NCBI GenBank assembly: GCA_003243425.1
Contig: QFQP01000021.1
Location: 62,001-126,000 of the forward strand
DNA length: 64,000 nt
Direction: 5' to 3'
Source: Archangium gephyra
GTDB taxonomy: Bacteria > Myxococcota > Myxococcia > Myxococcales > Myxococcaceae
Notes under the pieces: model-generated
Databases searched by the model: none
The model's input: only the letters and a program-made list of their open reading frames with translations
What the model was told of the DNA's origin: nothing
In this document: positions 7,739 through 16,289 of the stretch, one piece after another
Position numbering within the stretch: the first letter of the stretch is position 1
How the letters are laid out: each line of letters starts with the position of its first letter
Program-made: the position numbers and the translations under genes

Positions 7739-8419
7739 TCAGAGTCGCGAGACCGACTCCACGCCCCACCACGCGCCGATGACGACGGACACGAGGCCCG
7801 TCACCAGCAACAGCGCTGCGGTCGCCTTCGGTGAGCGCGCCAGCTTCATCAACGGCACGCCAGCCAGGCCCGTGAGCATCGCCATGCCCACCACGCTGCC
7901 AGCGCCGAACAGCACGATGTACGAGATGCGCGCGGCCGCGGTCGGCAACTCGGCCAGCACCAGCGCCGTCAACGCGCCGCTGCCCGCGAGCCCGTGCATC
8001 AAGCCGATGAGCAACGGGCGGGTGGCGAGCGTCCACCGGCTGACGTGTACGTGCGAGGTCGGCGCCGTGTGCACGTGCACCAGCTCACCGTGCGCGTGCG
8101 CATGTTCGGCGCCGAGCCGGCCTTCGCGCACCGCCTTCATCACCGCGCGTACGCCGAGCGTCATCACCATCACCGCCACCGCCAGCTCGAAGGCCGCCGA
8201 CACGTGCTCCGGCATCTGCGCGCCGAGCATCGCCAGCGAGCCACCGACCACGAGGAGCGAGAGCGTGTGACCCAGCCCCCAGAACGCGCCGAGCCGGAAG
8301 CCGGCGTGGGCGCCGCGCTCCTCGGTCGCCAGCGTCGAGACCGCCGCCAGGTGATCCGGCTCCAGTGCGTGGCGCATGCCGAGCGCGAGACCAACGAGGC
8401 TGGGCAGCAGAGCCGTCAC
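7739..8419 (-). CDS. NicO/UreH-type nickel-cobalt permease
   Basis: 226 residues from GTG 8419, chosen because AGAGG lies 7 bases upstream; an ATG at 8455 would add 12 unlikely residues. The first helix contains RHALEPDH, the H-x4-D-H signature of nickel/cobalt permeases. About six hydrophobic helices are visible, split by a His-rich cytoplasmic loop (AEHAHAHGELVHVHTAPTSH) typical of Ni/Co handling, and a second conserved segment GLMHGLAGSGALTAL. Length fits the short UreH/HupE-like branch. No urease or hydrogenase genes are nearby. It runs divergent to the DUF1592 gene; a hairpin lies in its leader (8438-8455). Direction of transport cannot be decided from sequence. Confidence 0.8.
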   Translation of the reverse strand: MTALLPSLVGLALGMRHALEPDHLAAVSTLATEERGAHAGFRLGAFWGLGHTLSLLVVGGSLAMLGAQMPEHVSAAFELAVAVMVMTLGVRAVMKAVREGRLGAEHAHAHGELVHVHTAPTSHVHVSRWTLATRPLLIGLMHGLAGSGALTALVLAELPTAAARISYIVLFGAGSVVGMAMLTGLAGVPLMKLARSPKATAALLLVTGLVSVVIGAWWGVESVSRL

Positions 8420-8437
8420 GCGCGCGCCTCTAACACC

Positions 8438-8455
8438 GTGGGGTGCGCTCCCCAC
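8438..8455. repeat. Hairpin GTGGGG-6-CCCCAC in the permease leader
   Basis: Perfect 6-bp arms with a 6-base spacer between the divergent permease and DUF1592 genes. A G-tract palindrome next to a nickel/cobalt permease could be a metal-regulator operator, but this is only positional inference. Confidence 0.3.
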
Positions 8456-8540
8456 CCGAAATCAAAACCCGCTGGAAGATCAATGGAGTCCAATGTCGCA
8501 CCCGCTGTGAACACCAGTTCCCATCTTGCAGGAGTTTTTC

Positions 8541-10226
8541 ATGAGGTCGATCCTCCACACCCTCATGCGTCGCGCGCTCCCGTTTCTACTCATCGCTGTC
8601 ACTGGTTGTGAGGCGACGTTCCTTCCCGGCGAGGGAGGGCCGAACCCGGTCGATCCCGAAACGCCCGTCGTGGAGGAAGTCAAACCCATCGTCACCGCGT
8701 GCACCGACACGCCGACGCCGGGCACCGCGCCGTTGCGCCGGCTCTCGCACGAGGAGTACCGCAACGTCATCACCGACCTCTTCGGCGACGAGGCCCTCAG
8801 CCGCAACGTCACCAGGGACTTCATCAACGACCCGATGTCGCTGGGCTTCACCAACAGCGCGCGGTTCCTCGACGTGAAGCTGGTGATGGCGCAGGCGTAC
8901 ATGAAGGCCGCCGAGACGCTCGCCACGCGCTCCGTCGCCAGCGCCAACCTGCCAGCCATCGCGCCGTGCCACGCCACCGGTGACGAGGCGTGCGCGCGCA
9001 CCGTCATCGACAACGTGGTCCGCAAGCTCTACCGCCGCGCGCTCACCGCCGACGAAGTGAACCAGTACCTCGCCATCTACCGGCAGGGCCGCAGCAACAC
9101 CAACTTCGCCACCGGCGTGGAGTGGATGCTGCTGGCCGCCTTCCAGTCGCCGCACTTCCTCTACCGCCCCGAGGTCGAAGGCGCGTTGGACGCGCGCGCC
9201 GTCGCGCCGTACGAGCTGGCCAACCGCCTCTCGTTCTTCCTCTGGCGCTCGATGCCCGACGACGCGCTGCTCACCGCCGCCCAGACCGGCAAGCTGGCCA
9301 CGAAGGCCGACGTGGAACGTGAGGCGCGCCGCATGCTCACCGACCCGAAGGCCGAACGCGTGTTCGAGTTCTTCGAGCAGTGGCTCGACATCGACGAGCT
9401 GCCTTCCATGGCGCGCAACGCCACCGCCTTCCCGGGCCTGAGCCCCACGCTGGCCAGCGAGCTGCGCGAAGAAGCGCGGCAGTACGTGAAGCACACGGTG
9501 CTGGAAGACGGCGTGTCGCTGCAGGAGTTCCTCACCGCGCAATACACGTGGGTCAACGCCCCGCTCGCGCGCCACTACGGGCTGACCGGCGTGACCGGCA
9601 GCGACTTCCAGAAGGTCTCCTGGACCAGCGGCAAGCGCGGCGGTCTGTTCATGCTCTCGGGCGCGCTCGTCAGCCACGACAAGCAGACGCGCACGTCCAT
9701 CGTGAACCGCGGCCTGCGCGTTCGCACGCTGCTCTTGTGTCAGACCGTGCCCTCGCCGCCGGACGACGTGCCGTTGAACCTGGGCCCCATCGACTCGACG
9801 GCGTCGCAGGGCGACCGCCTCGCCGCGCACCGCACCAACGCCAGCTGCGCCGGCTGCCACTCGCTGCTCGACCCGCTGGGTGAGCCCTTCGAGACCATCG
9901 ACGCCGTGGGCCGTGAGCGCGTCGTCGACGAGGGCGGCCACACCATCAAGACCGAGGGCGGCATCGTCAACACCACCACCGTCAACGGCAAGGTCGCCGA
10001 CGGCATGGACCTGATGAACAAGCTGGCGGCAGCGCCCGAAGTGCAGGAGTGCTTCGTGCGTCAGCTCTTCCGCTTCGGCAACGGCCGCATCGAAGAAGAC
10101 GCGGACCTGTGCAGCCGGCAGCGCGCGCTCGAGTCGTTCACGAATTCGGACTTCAACGTGAAGGAGCTGTTCGTCGCGATGACCCAGACCGATGACTTCC
10201 TCTTCAAGGCGGCGGTGACGCAATGA
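8541..10226 (+). CDS. DUF1592/DUF1588-type lipoprotein with c-type haem-like motif
   Basis: 561 residues from ATG 8541, with CAGGAG upstream at 8529-8534. The lipoprotein signal ends LLIAVTGC (Cys23). Domains in order match the planctomycete/myxobacterial five-part architecture: DUF1587 (RRLSHEEYRNVITDLFGD), DUF1595 (VVRKLYRRALTADEV), DUF1592 (EWMLLAAFQSPHFLYR), DUF1588 with CAGCH near residue 436 followed by SLLDPLGEPFE, and DUF1585 at the C-terminus (VRQLFRFGNGR). The CxxCH could bind haem. ATGA overlap with the next gene, a DUF1552 protein, which is its usual partner. Function of the pair is not established; extracytoplasmic redox work is inferred. Confidence 0.88.
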   Translation: MRSILHTLMRRALPFLLIAVTGCEATFLPGEGGPNPVDPETPVVEEVKPIVTACTDTPTPGTAPLRRLSHEEYRNVITDLFGDEALSRNVTRDFINDPMSLGFTNSARFLDVKLVMAQAYMKAAETLATRSVASANLPAIAPCHATGDEACARTVIDNVVRKLYRRALTADEVNQYLAIYRQGRSNTNFATGVEWMLLAAFQSPHFLYRPEVEGALDARAVAPYELANRLSFFLWRSMPDDALLTAAQTGKLATKADVEREARRMLTDPKAERVFEFFEQWLDIDELPSMARNATAFPGLSPTLASELREEARQYVKHTVLEDGVSLQEFLTAQYTWVNAPLARHYGLTGVTGSDFQKVSWTSGKRGGLFMLSGALVSHDKQTRTSIVNRGLRVRTLLLCQTVPSPPDDVPLNLGPIDSTASQGDRLAAHRTNASCAGCHSLLDPLGEPFETIDAVGRERVVDEGGHTIKTEGGIVNTTTVNGKVADGMDLMNKLAAAPEVQECFVRQLFRFGNGRIEEDADLCSRQRALESFTNSDFNVKELFVAMTQTDDFLFKAAVTQ

Positions 10227-11593
10227 ATCGGCGCAATTTTCTCCGCGCGGGCGGCGCTGTGCTGGCGCTGCCGATGCTCGAATCGCTTCTGCCGCGCGCG
10301 GCGTGGGGCCAGACGATGACCGCGCCCCGACGCGTCATCACGGTGTTCACTGCCAACGGCGACGAAATCACCACGCGCTTCGGCACGCGCACCGAGACCG
10401 GCTTCACGCTGGGCGATTTCCTGCGCGCGTACGAGGCGCAGCGCGCCGACATGCTGTTCGTGGAAGGCGTCGACAAGTACCACGGGCGCCTGCCTGACGG
10501 TCAGCGCTCCGACGGCCACCAGCAGGGCGGTAGCGCGCTCGCGCCGTGGAAGTCGGGCACCGGCTCGTTCCCCATCGGCGGCGGCAACGGCGCCACCATC
10601 GGCTACGTGCTGGGGCCGAGCCTCGACAAGCGGCTCGGAGACCTCGTCAAGGCGCGCGACAACGTGCGCCACGGCAACCTCGTGTACCGCGTCGGAGATC
10701 GCGGCAACAACATCTGGAACCAGCACGCGCACAACGGCCCCGAAGGCACGCAGGCGCCGATTCCTCCCGAGACCAACCCGTTCACCGCGTACACCCGCAT
10801 CTTCACCGACGTGACGCCCGAGGCGCGTGAAGCGGCGCTGCGTCGCCTGGCGATGCGTCAGTCGGCGCTCGACATGGTGAAGAGCGAGCTGGCGGCGCTC
10901 AAGCCCAAGCTCTCGGCGGCCGACGCGCTTCGCCTCGAGCAGCACAACCAGAGCGTGCGCGACATCGAGCAGAGCCTGTCGTCGATGACCGCCAACGTGC
11001 CGGCCTGCACCACCGTCGACACCGGCACCGCCATCGACCCGTACACCGCGGCCAACTGGAACGAGATCGGCAAGCTCTTCTTCCGCATCATCACCATGGC
11101 CTTCGCGTGTGACCTGACCCGCGTCGTCAACTTCAACTGGTCGGGCAACACCTCAGACCGCGTGTACGCCGAGCTCGGTCACACCGACGGTCACCACACC
11201 ATCTCGCACGACTCGAGCGCCGCGGCGTTCACCAGGATCCGCCAGATTCACAACCTGCTCCACACCACCACGGTGGCCGACCTGTACGGCGCGCTCAAGG
11301 GTGTGCAGGAGTACGGCGGCACCGTGTACGACAACACGCTGGTGATGCACTGGAGCGAGCTCGCGCAGGGCGACACGCACTCCAATTCGAACAACCTGGT
11401 GATGTTCGGCGGCGGTGGCGCCAGGCAGTACTTCCGCACCAACCGCTACGTGAAGCTGACGGCCGCGGCCAACGGCTCGAACAGCTTCTCGGACCTGCAG
11501 GTGCACCTGTTCAAGTACATGGGCTTCAGCGACGTGAACAGCTGGGGTGACCCGCTGTGCTCGTTGGGCAAGCTGCCCACCGGCCTGACCTGA
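10223..11593 (+). CDS. DUF1552 exported protein
   Basis: 456 residues. The N-terminus MNRRNFLRAGGAVLALP is a Tat-like signal (RRNFLR followed by a hydrophobic stretch, cleavage probably after AAWG). The body matches DUF1552 (PF07586), whose hallmark HxxSH(H/D) motif appears as GHHTISHD, with LVMHWSELAQGDTHS nearer the C-terminus, in the style of the sulfatase/DUF1501-like superfamily. The start overlaps the stop of the DUF1592 gene (ATGA), showing an operon. Tat export suggests folding or cofactor loading before export. Biochemical role unknown. Confidence 0.88.
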   Translation: MNRRNFLRAGGAVLALPMLESLLPRAAWGQTMTAPRRVITVFTANGDEITTRFGTRTETGFTLGDFLRAYEAQRADMLFVEGVDKYHGRLPDGQRSDGHQQGGSALAPWKSGTGSFPIGGGNGATIGYVLGPSLDKRLGDLVKARDNVRHGNLVYRVGDRGNNIWNQHAHNGPEGTQAPIPPETNPFTAYTRIFTDVTPEAREAALRRLAMRQSALDMVKSELAALKPKLSAADALRLEQHNQSVRDIEQSLSSMTANVPACTTVDTGTAIDPYTAANWNEIGKLFFRIITMAFACDLTRVVNFNWSGNTSDRVYAELGHTDGHHTISHDSSAAAFTRIRQIHNLLHTTTVADLYGALKGVQEYGGTVYDNTLVMHWSELAQGDTHSNSNNLVMFGGGGARQYFRTNRYVKLTAAANGSNSFSDLQVHLFKYMGFSDVNSWGDPLCSLGKLPTGLT

Positions 11594-11605
11594 TACACGG
11601 CGCGC

Positions 11606-12466
11606 ATGTCGCGCGTCGTCATCGCCGGGGCCGGTTCGCTGGCCCAGAAGCTCCAAACGCACCTCGGTTCACGACACGAGGTGCGGCTCACCACCGGCGT
11701 CGACCTGACCGCGCGCCACGAGGCGGAGGTCGCGCTCGCCGGTGCCGAAGTGGTGGTGATGCTGGCGCAGGCCCGCGCACCGCTCGCCGCGCTCAAGACC
11801 GCCGCGCTGAATGACGTGGACCAGCTGATGGCCGACTCCGTCGCGCGCGCGGCGAAGTTGGTGGGCGCACGACACCTGGTTCACTTCGCGTGTGGTGACG
11901 ACGACCGGCGCGTGCCGTTGCTCGAGAAGAGCGGGCTGGTGGTCTCGACGCTGCGCGGTGGCGGGCCAGATCCGGTGACGGCGCTCGCCCAGCTCATCGA
12001 CGGTGGCGCGGTGCCTGCTCCGGCGCCGTGGAGCTCGAGCACGCCCACGCGCGACGAGCCGCGTTGGCGCACGTGTTCGGTGCAGCGCTACGTGATGCCG
12101 AAGGGCTGGAACGCCACCAGGCTCGCCGAGGCGTACTTCGCGTGGCTCCCGGGCAACGCGCCGTTCACCAAGGTGTCGCGGGTCAACGGTGTCTTCACGC
12201 TGCACCTCGCGGGCATTCGCGCGCTGGTGTTGCGACGTGAGCCGGGGCGCTCCGACGACGACACCGCGTGGTTCGAGATCGCCGACGGGGCCTTCGCCGA
12301 GCGCGGCAAGGGGCGGCTCGAGTTTCGCGTGTTGCTCGACGGCAGCGTGCTGGCGGGCATCATCGGCTACGAGCCGTCGTTGCCGTTCTTCCTCTACCGC
12401 TTCACCCAGTCGCTGATTCACGAGCGGGTGATGAAGCGCTTCGGAACCTGGCTCGAGACGCAGTGA
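11606..12466 (+). CDS. NAD(P)-binding Rossmann protein (atypical SDR-like)
   Basis: 286 residues. The N-terminus VVIAGAGSLAQKL carries a GxGxxx dinucleotide-binding loop, followed by an acidic/hydrophobic alternation typical of SDR-like NAD(P)H-binding proteins (GARHLVHFACGDDD, LVVSTLRGGGPDP). The usual YxxxK catalytic pair is not obvious. The C-terminal half (from about residue 170) contains NAPFTKVSRVNGVFTLHLAG and FLYRFTQSLIHERVM and may be a lipid- or acyl-binding domain like those fused to other myxobacterial Rossmann proteins. Its TGA overlaps the ATG of the MOSC gene by one base (TGATG). Substrate unknown. Confidence 0.65.
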   Translation: MSRVVIAGAGSLAQKLQTHLGSRHEVRLTTGVDLTARHEAEVALAGAEVVVMLAQARAPLAALKTAALNDVDQLMADSVARAAKLVGARHLVHFACGDDDRRVPLLEKSGLVVSTLRGGGPDPVTALAQLIDGGAVPAPAPWSSSTPTRDEPRWRTCSVQRYVMPKGWNATRLAEAYFAWLPGNAPFTKVSRVNGVFTLHLAGIRALVLRREPGRSDDDTAWFEIADGAFAERGKGRLEFRVLLDGSVLAGIIGYEPSLPFFLYRFTQSLIHERVMKRFGTWLETQ

Positions 12467-13257
12467 TGAAGCTGCTGCGCGCCTTCATCTACCCGGTGAA
12501 GTCGTTGCGCGGGGTCGAGGTGCCGTCGCTCGAGCTCGACGCGCTGGGGCCCGTCGGAGATCGCCGGTGGATGGTGGTCGATGAGAAAGGCCGCTTCGTC
12601 ACGCAGCGCTCGGTGCCGGCGATGGCCACGATTCAGCCTGCGCTGGCTTCGGGCCAGCTGACGCTGCAGGCCAGTGACGCGTCGCTGCGGGTCGACGAGC
12701 CGCCGGCCGACGGACCACGTCGCCGGGTCACGGTGTGGAAGGACAGCTTCGACGCGCTCGACGCGGGTGAGGCCGCGGCCGCGTGGCTCTCGGCACAGCT
12801 GAAGACGACGGTGCGCCTCGTGAAGTTCGCGCCCGACGTTCGCCGCGACGTCGACCCGAACTACGCGCGCGACGCGCAGACCTCGTTCTCCGACGGCTAC
12901 CCGCTGTTGATCACCAACGAGACCTCGCTCGACGCGCTCAACGCGAAGCTCGCCTCACCCGTGCCCATGGAGCGGTTCCGCCCGAACCTGGTGGTGCGCG
13001 CTGATCAGCCGTGGGCCGAAGACGGGTGGTCTCAGCTCGTCATCGACGGCGTTTCGTTCGAAGGCGTGAAGACCTGCGCGCGCTGCGTGATGATCAACAC
13101 GGATCAGCGCACCGGCGCTCGCCCCGATGGCGACGCGCCGCTCAAGACGCTCACCGCGCTGCACGGGGTGACCGGGCGCGGGGCGATCTTCGGGATGAAC
13201 CTGGTGCATCGCGGCACCGGCCCGGTGCGCGTCGGCTCCGGGGTCTCGTTGCGCTGA
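12466..13257 (+). CDS. MOSC domain protein (YcbX-like)
   Basis: 263 residues from ATG 12466, overlapping the previous stop. Residues about 1-110 match the MOSC N-terminal barrel (LLRAFIYPVKSLRGVEV, GPVGDRRWMVVDEKGRFVTQ), and the rest the MOSC domain, with FRPNLVV and GVKTCARCVMINTDQRTG, whose first Cys is the likely molybdenum-cofactor ligand; the motif ends GDAPLKTL. In YcbX-type proteins this works with a reductase to reduce N-hydroxylated compounds. No fused ferredoxin domain here. Coupled to the Rossmann protein upstream, which might supply electrons; that link is inference. Confidence 0.85.
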   Translation: MKLLRAFIYPVKSLRGVEVPSLELDALGPVGDRRWMVVDEKGRFVTQRSVPAMATIQPALASGQLTLQASDASLRVDEPPADGPRRRVTVWKDSFDALDAGEAAAAWLSAQLKTTVRLVKFAPDVRRDVDPNYARDAQTSFSDGYPLLITNETSLDALNAKLASPVPMERFRPNLVVRADQPWAEDGWSQLVIDGVSFEGVKTCARCVMINTDQRTGARPDGDAPLKTLTALHGVTGRGAIFGMNLVHRGTGPVRVGSGVSLR

Positions 13258-13307
13258 GTGCGGCTGTCGCCTTCCGCTTCACCTCGCGGAGACCGCACGT
13301 ACACCGG

Positions 13308-13505
13308 TCATGAGCAGGGTGGATTTTCCTCGTCGCACAGCGCGATGTCGGGAACGCAGCACTCACCGGGTTCGCTCAGGCACTGCTCGCCCCGCCCGGT
13401 GCATGCCAGAAACAGCACCGGTCGATCTGCGGGACGCGTCACCACCTGCGGAGGCAGGTATGGCTTCTTACCGCGGCGCTTCTCGTCGACTTTCTCCGCA
13501 CTCAT
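13308..13505 (-). CDS. Small Cys-rich peptide, possible RiPP-type precursor
   Basis: 65 residues, supported by a strong purine-rich ribosome-binding site (GAGGGGGAAG) just before ATG 13505. The first half is charged and contains KKPYLPPQVVTRP, like the KKPYxxPxL element in leaders of lasso and related RiPP precursors. The second half has six Cys (ACTGRGEQC, GECCVP, ALC, PPCS) and ends in Ser. No signal peptide and no modification enzyme beside it; the nearest RiPP-like enzymes are the kinase/HopA1 pair about 9 kb away. It could equally be a small metal-binding or disulfide-rich protein. Convergent with the MOSC gene. Confidence 0.6.
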   Translation of the reverse strand: MSAEKVDEKRRGKKPYLPPQVVTRPADRPVLFLACTGRGEQCLSEPGECCVPDIALCDEENPPCS

Positions 13506-13592
13506 TTTCTTCCCCCTCGCCCCCGAGCGGCCCGAACCCTACGCGCGTTGAGCAAAGCGACAACTCAGGTGGGAACGCGGTAACTACGGGTC

Positions 13593-13937
13593 ATGTCTGA
13601 CTGCCTCTTCTGCAAAATCGTTTCGGGCGCGATCCCCGCGAACAAGGTTCACGAAGACGAGTTGTGCATCGGCTTCAAAGACATTCACCCGCAGGCGCCG
13701 CAGCACGTGCTCTTCATTCCCCGGCAGCACCTCGCGACGCTGAACGACGCGACGTCGGAGCACCGCGAGCTGCTGGGGCACCTGATGATCAGCGCTGCGA
13801 AGTACGCGCGTGAGAACAACCTCGCTGATGCCGGCTATCGCGTGGTCATGAACACCAACCGCGAGGCGGGACAGACGGTGTTCCACGTGCATCTGCACAT
13901 GCTTGCGGGCCGTCAGCTCACCTGGCCGCCGGGCTGA
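13593..13937 (+). CDS. HIT-family (HINT-like) nucleotide hydrolase
   Basis: 114 residues, normal for HinT. Starts MSDCLFCKIVSGAIPANKV, with the Cys pair seen in many bacterial HINT proteins, and has the histidine triad HVHLHML near residue 96, preceded by NREAGQTVFH. Family members hydrolyse adenosine phosphoramidates and aminoacyl-adenylates in the cytoplasm. Start ATG 13593. It stands 40 bases before the acyltransferase gene and may be co-transcribed with it. Confidence 0.92.
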   Translation: MSDCLFCKIVSGAIPANKVHEDELCIGFKDIHPQAPQHVLFIPRQHLATLNDATSEHRELLGHLMISAAKYARENNLADAGYRVVMNTNREAGQTVFHVHLHMLAGRQLTWPPG

Positions 13938-13977
13938 TTTCGTCGTCAACGCGCCGGGCGGGTGTCACGCTCGCCCG

Positions 13978-14811
13978 ATGGCCCACCTCGACCTCATTCC
14001 GAAGAAGGACGTCTCGAGTTTCCGCAAGCTGGCCATCGGTACGTGGCAGACGGCCTACGACCCCACCGTCTACGGAACGATGCGCATCCGCATGGAGAAG
14101 TCGCTCCACTACATCGAGCGCTTCCGTGAAGTGCACGGCGTGAAGCTGACGGTCACGCACCTCGTCGCCAAAGCCATCGCCGAGGGGCTCAAGAAGTGCC
14201 CCGACGCCAACGCCATTCTGCGCTTCAACAAGATCTACCTCCGCAAGCAGGTGACGTTGTCGGTGCTCGTGGTGCAGACGGATCAAGGCGACGGAAAGGT
14301 CGACCTCACGGCCGCGCGCATCGCCGACGCTGATCAGAAGTCACTCAAGCAGATGGCCGCCGAGATGCAGGAGGCGGTCGACAAGGTCCGCAACCGCAAG
14401 GACAAGGCGCTCGAGGAGAGCAAGGGGACCATTCACAAGATCCCCTTCCTCTTCATGAACGCGTTCCTGAAGCTGCTCGGCTTCCTCATGTACACGCTCA
14501 ACCTCGACCTCTCGTTTCTCGGCATGCCGAAAGACGCGTTCGGCGGCGTGACCATCACCAACGTCGGCAGCCTGGGCCTCGACATCGCGTACGTGCCGCT
14601 GGTGCCGTACACCAACACGCCCATCTTCATCGCGCCCGGAGCCGTGCAGGACGTGCCCGTCGTCGAAGGCGACAAGGTGGTGCCCGGGAAGATCATGCAC
14701 CTCAACGCGTCGTTCGATCACCGCTTCATCGACGGCTTCCACGCCGGGCTCATCGCCAAGACGGTGCGCGACATGATGGAGAACCCCTTCGAGCGCTTCG
14801 ACCCGGTGTGA
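13978..14811 (+). CDS. Stand-alone 2-oxoacid dehydrogenase E2-type acyltransferase
   Basis: 277 residues from ATG 13978. It matches only the catalytic domain of dihydrolipoamide acyltransferases: FRKLAIGTWQTAYDPTVYGT near the start and the active-site motif SFDHRFIDGFHAG near residue 245 (His and Asp of the HxxxDG motif). There is no lipoyl domain and no E1/E3-binding domain, and no partner subunits nearby, so it is unlikely to belong to a dehydrogenase complex. Such stand-alone proteins are common in Myxococcota and related groups; the acyl acceptor is unknown. Confidence 0.82.
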   Translation: MAHLDLIPKKDVSSFRKLAIGTWQTAYDPTVYGTMRIRMEKSLHYIERFREVHGVKLTVTHLVAKAIAEGLKKCPDANAILRFNKIYLRKQVTLSVLVVQTDQGDGKVDLTAARIADADQKSLKQMAAEMQEAVDKVRNRKDKALEESKGTIHKIPFLFMNAFLKLLGFLMYTLNLDLSFLGMPKDAFGGVTITNVGSLGLDIAYVPLVPYTNTPIFIAPGAVQDVPVVEGDKVVPGKIMHLNASFDHRFIDGFHAGLIAKTVRDMMENPFERFDPV

Positions 14812-14861
14812 TCCGACTGATCCGCATCAGCCACGCTTGTTGGGGCAGTTTGCGACGTTGT

Positions 14862-14876
14862 TGACAATCATTCTCA
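14862..14876. promoter_or_regulatory. Fur box (7-1-7) overlapping a TTGACA -35
   Basis: TGACAATCATTCTCA matches the Fur 7-1-7 consensus TGATAATNATTATCA at 12 of 14 fixed positions, the only AT-rich patch nearby. TTGACA at 14861-14866 is a perfect -35 hexamer inside it; a weak -10 (around 14883-14889) would put the start of transcription only a few bases before ATG 14899, so the mRNA may be nearly leaderless. It precedes the imelysin operon, consistent with iron repression. Confidence 0.7.
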
Positions 14877-14898
14877 AAATCCCCTAAGCGCCGCGGGC

Positions 14899-15093
14899 AT
14901 GCACTCCACGGTCGAGCTGTTGGCGCAGAGCCCGTGCGCGAAGGTCACCCGCTGTGAAGGTGGCCACTTCCACCTGACCGTCGGCCCGGTGACCGTGTGC
15001 ATGGAGCCCGACGTCTTCCGCGCGGTGGCGCTCACCATGCGTGACGCCGCGGCTCGCCTCGAGGCTTCGCAGGCCCCGCAGGTGCGCGCATGA
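14899..15093 (+). CDS. Small leading protein of the iron-regulated operon
   Basis: 64 residues, directly downstream of the Fur box and overlapping the next gene by ATGA at 15090-15093. The sequence CAKVTRCEGGHFHLTVGPVTVCMEPD has two Cys and a GHFHL motif that could bind a metal; the C-terminal third is an amphipathic helix (AVALTMRDAAARLEA). It resembles small cytoplasmic proteins of the DUF6686 kind, but I cannot confirm that by eye. No Shine-Dalgarno is seen, in line with a near-leaderless transcript. Function unknown; an accessory role in iron handling is inferred from its place. Confidence 0.75.
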   Translation: MHSTVELLAQSPCAKVTRCEGGHFHLTVGPVTVCMEPDVFRAVALTMRDAAARLEASQAPQVRA

Positions 15094-16277
15094 AGAAGTG
15101 GCTCTTGCTGCTCGGCCTCGCGGCGTGTGGTCCCGAACTGCCCGTCGAGACGCGGCCCGACTTCTCTTCAGACCTGCCCATCTCCGGCGTGTCGCTCGAG
15201 TGGGAGACCGCGTTCAACGAGGGTGACGCGCTCTTCGACCTGCCGTTTCGCGAGGCTGATGGTCTGGGCCCGCTCTTCATCCGCACGTCGTGCGGCAACT
15301 GTCACCGCGCCGCGGCGCGTGGCCCCGGCCTCGTCGAGCGCGTGGTGCAGGTCGACTTCGACGGCAGGCCCACGCCCGGTCAGCCCGCGTTGCCCTACGG
15401 CTCGGTGGTTCGCCCGTACGCGAACTCGGGCGCTACGCCGTTGCTGGCGCCGATGCGCGACGACGTGAAGGTCTCCCGCCGCGCCGGCATTCCGGTGATG
15501 GGCCGCGGGTGGCTGGAGGCGGTCGCCGACTCGGAGCTCGTTCGCGTGGCCGCAGAGCAGGCGCTGCGCACCGACGGTGTTTCAGGCCGCATCAACTACG
15601 TGAAGTGGATGAGCGAGCCCAACAGCGACACGCGCTTTCACCAGCACCGCCTGGGTGACACCGTCATCGGCCGCTTCGGCTTGAAGGCGCGTCAGCCGAT
15701 GCTCGACGACTTCGCGGCCGACGCGCTGCAGGGCGACATGGGGCTGACCTCGCCGCTGCGGACGCACGAAGTGCCCAACGCCGAAGGCCTCGCGGACGAC
15801 CGCAAGCCGGGCGTGGACATGACGATGGCGCAGACCAACGCGCTCGCCGACTACGTGCGCCTCATCGCCATTCCGCGACGCAAGGCCGCCAACGAGAACG
15901 GCCGCCAGAAGTTCGAAGCGGTGGGCTGCAACGCCTGCCACGTGCCGTCGCTGCGCACGCGCGACGACTACCCCATCGAACAGCTCGCCGGCGCCGACGC
16001 CCCCATCTTCACCGACCTGTTGCTGCACGACCTGGGGCCCACGCTGTCCGACGGCATCGTCGACGGCGACGCGAGCGCGAGTGAGTGGCGCACCGCCCCC
16101 CTCATCGGCGTGCGGTTCCTCACCGCGTTCCTGCACGATGGCCGCGCGGCCTCCGTCGACGAAGCCATCCGCCTCCATGGCGCCGAGGGCAGCGAAGCGA
16201 AGTCTTCCGTGGAGTCCTACGCAGCGCTGGCCGAAGACGACCGGGTCGCACTGCTCGAATACGTGTCGTCATTGTGA
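15090..16277 (+). CDS. Diheme DUF1111-type lipoprotein (putative thiol/peroxidase-like oxidoreductase)
   Basis: 395 residues. The signal ends LLLLGLAAC, giving a lipoprotein. Two c-type haem sites are present: CGNCH near residue 68 and CNACH near residue 280, each in a normal context (FIRTSCGNCHRAAARGP; FEAVGCNACHVPSL). The C-terminal GVRFLTAFLHDGRA is the distal segment of the cytochrome-peroxidase-like DUF1111 (di-haem oxidoreductase) family. Members often sit beside imelysins in Fur-controlled loci, as here. It overlaps the upstream 64-residue gene and is 12 bases before the imelysin gene. Probable role: periplasmic redox step in iron or haem acquisition (inference). Confidence 0.88.
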   Translation: MKKWLLLLGLAACGPELPVETRPDFSSDLPISGVSLEWETAFNEGDALFDLPFREADGLGPLFIRTSCGNCHRAAARGPGLVERVVQVDFDGRPTPGQPALPYGSVVRPYANSGATPLLAPMRDDVKVSRRAGIPVMGRGWLEAVADSELVRVAAEQALRTDGVSGRINYVKWMSEPNSDTRFHQHRLGDTVIGRFGLKARQPMLDDFAADALQGDMGLTSPLRTHEVPNAEGLADDRKPGVDMTMAQTNALADYVRLIAIPRRKAANENGRQKFEAVGCNACHVPSLRTRDDYPIEQLAGADAPIFTDLLLHDLGPTLSDGIVDGDASASEWRTAPLIGVRFLTAFLHDGRAASVDEAIRLHGAEGSEAKSSVESYAALAEDDRVALLEYVSSL

Positions 16278-16289
16278 GCTGAAGACACC

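Noticed and set aside
8586..10223. 545-codon minus-strand frame
   Set aside because: Antisense shadow of the DUF1592 gene; Arg/His/Val-rich composition without domains.
13258..13307. GTGCGG/CCGCAC pair between convergent genes as terminator
   Set aside because: Arms are short, far apart and without a T-tract.
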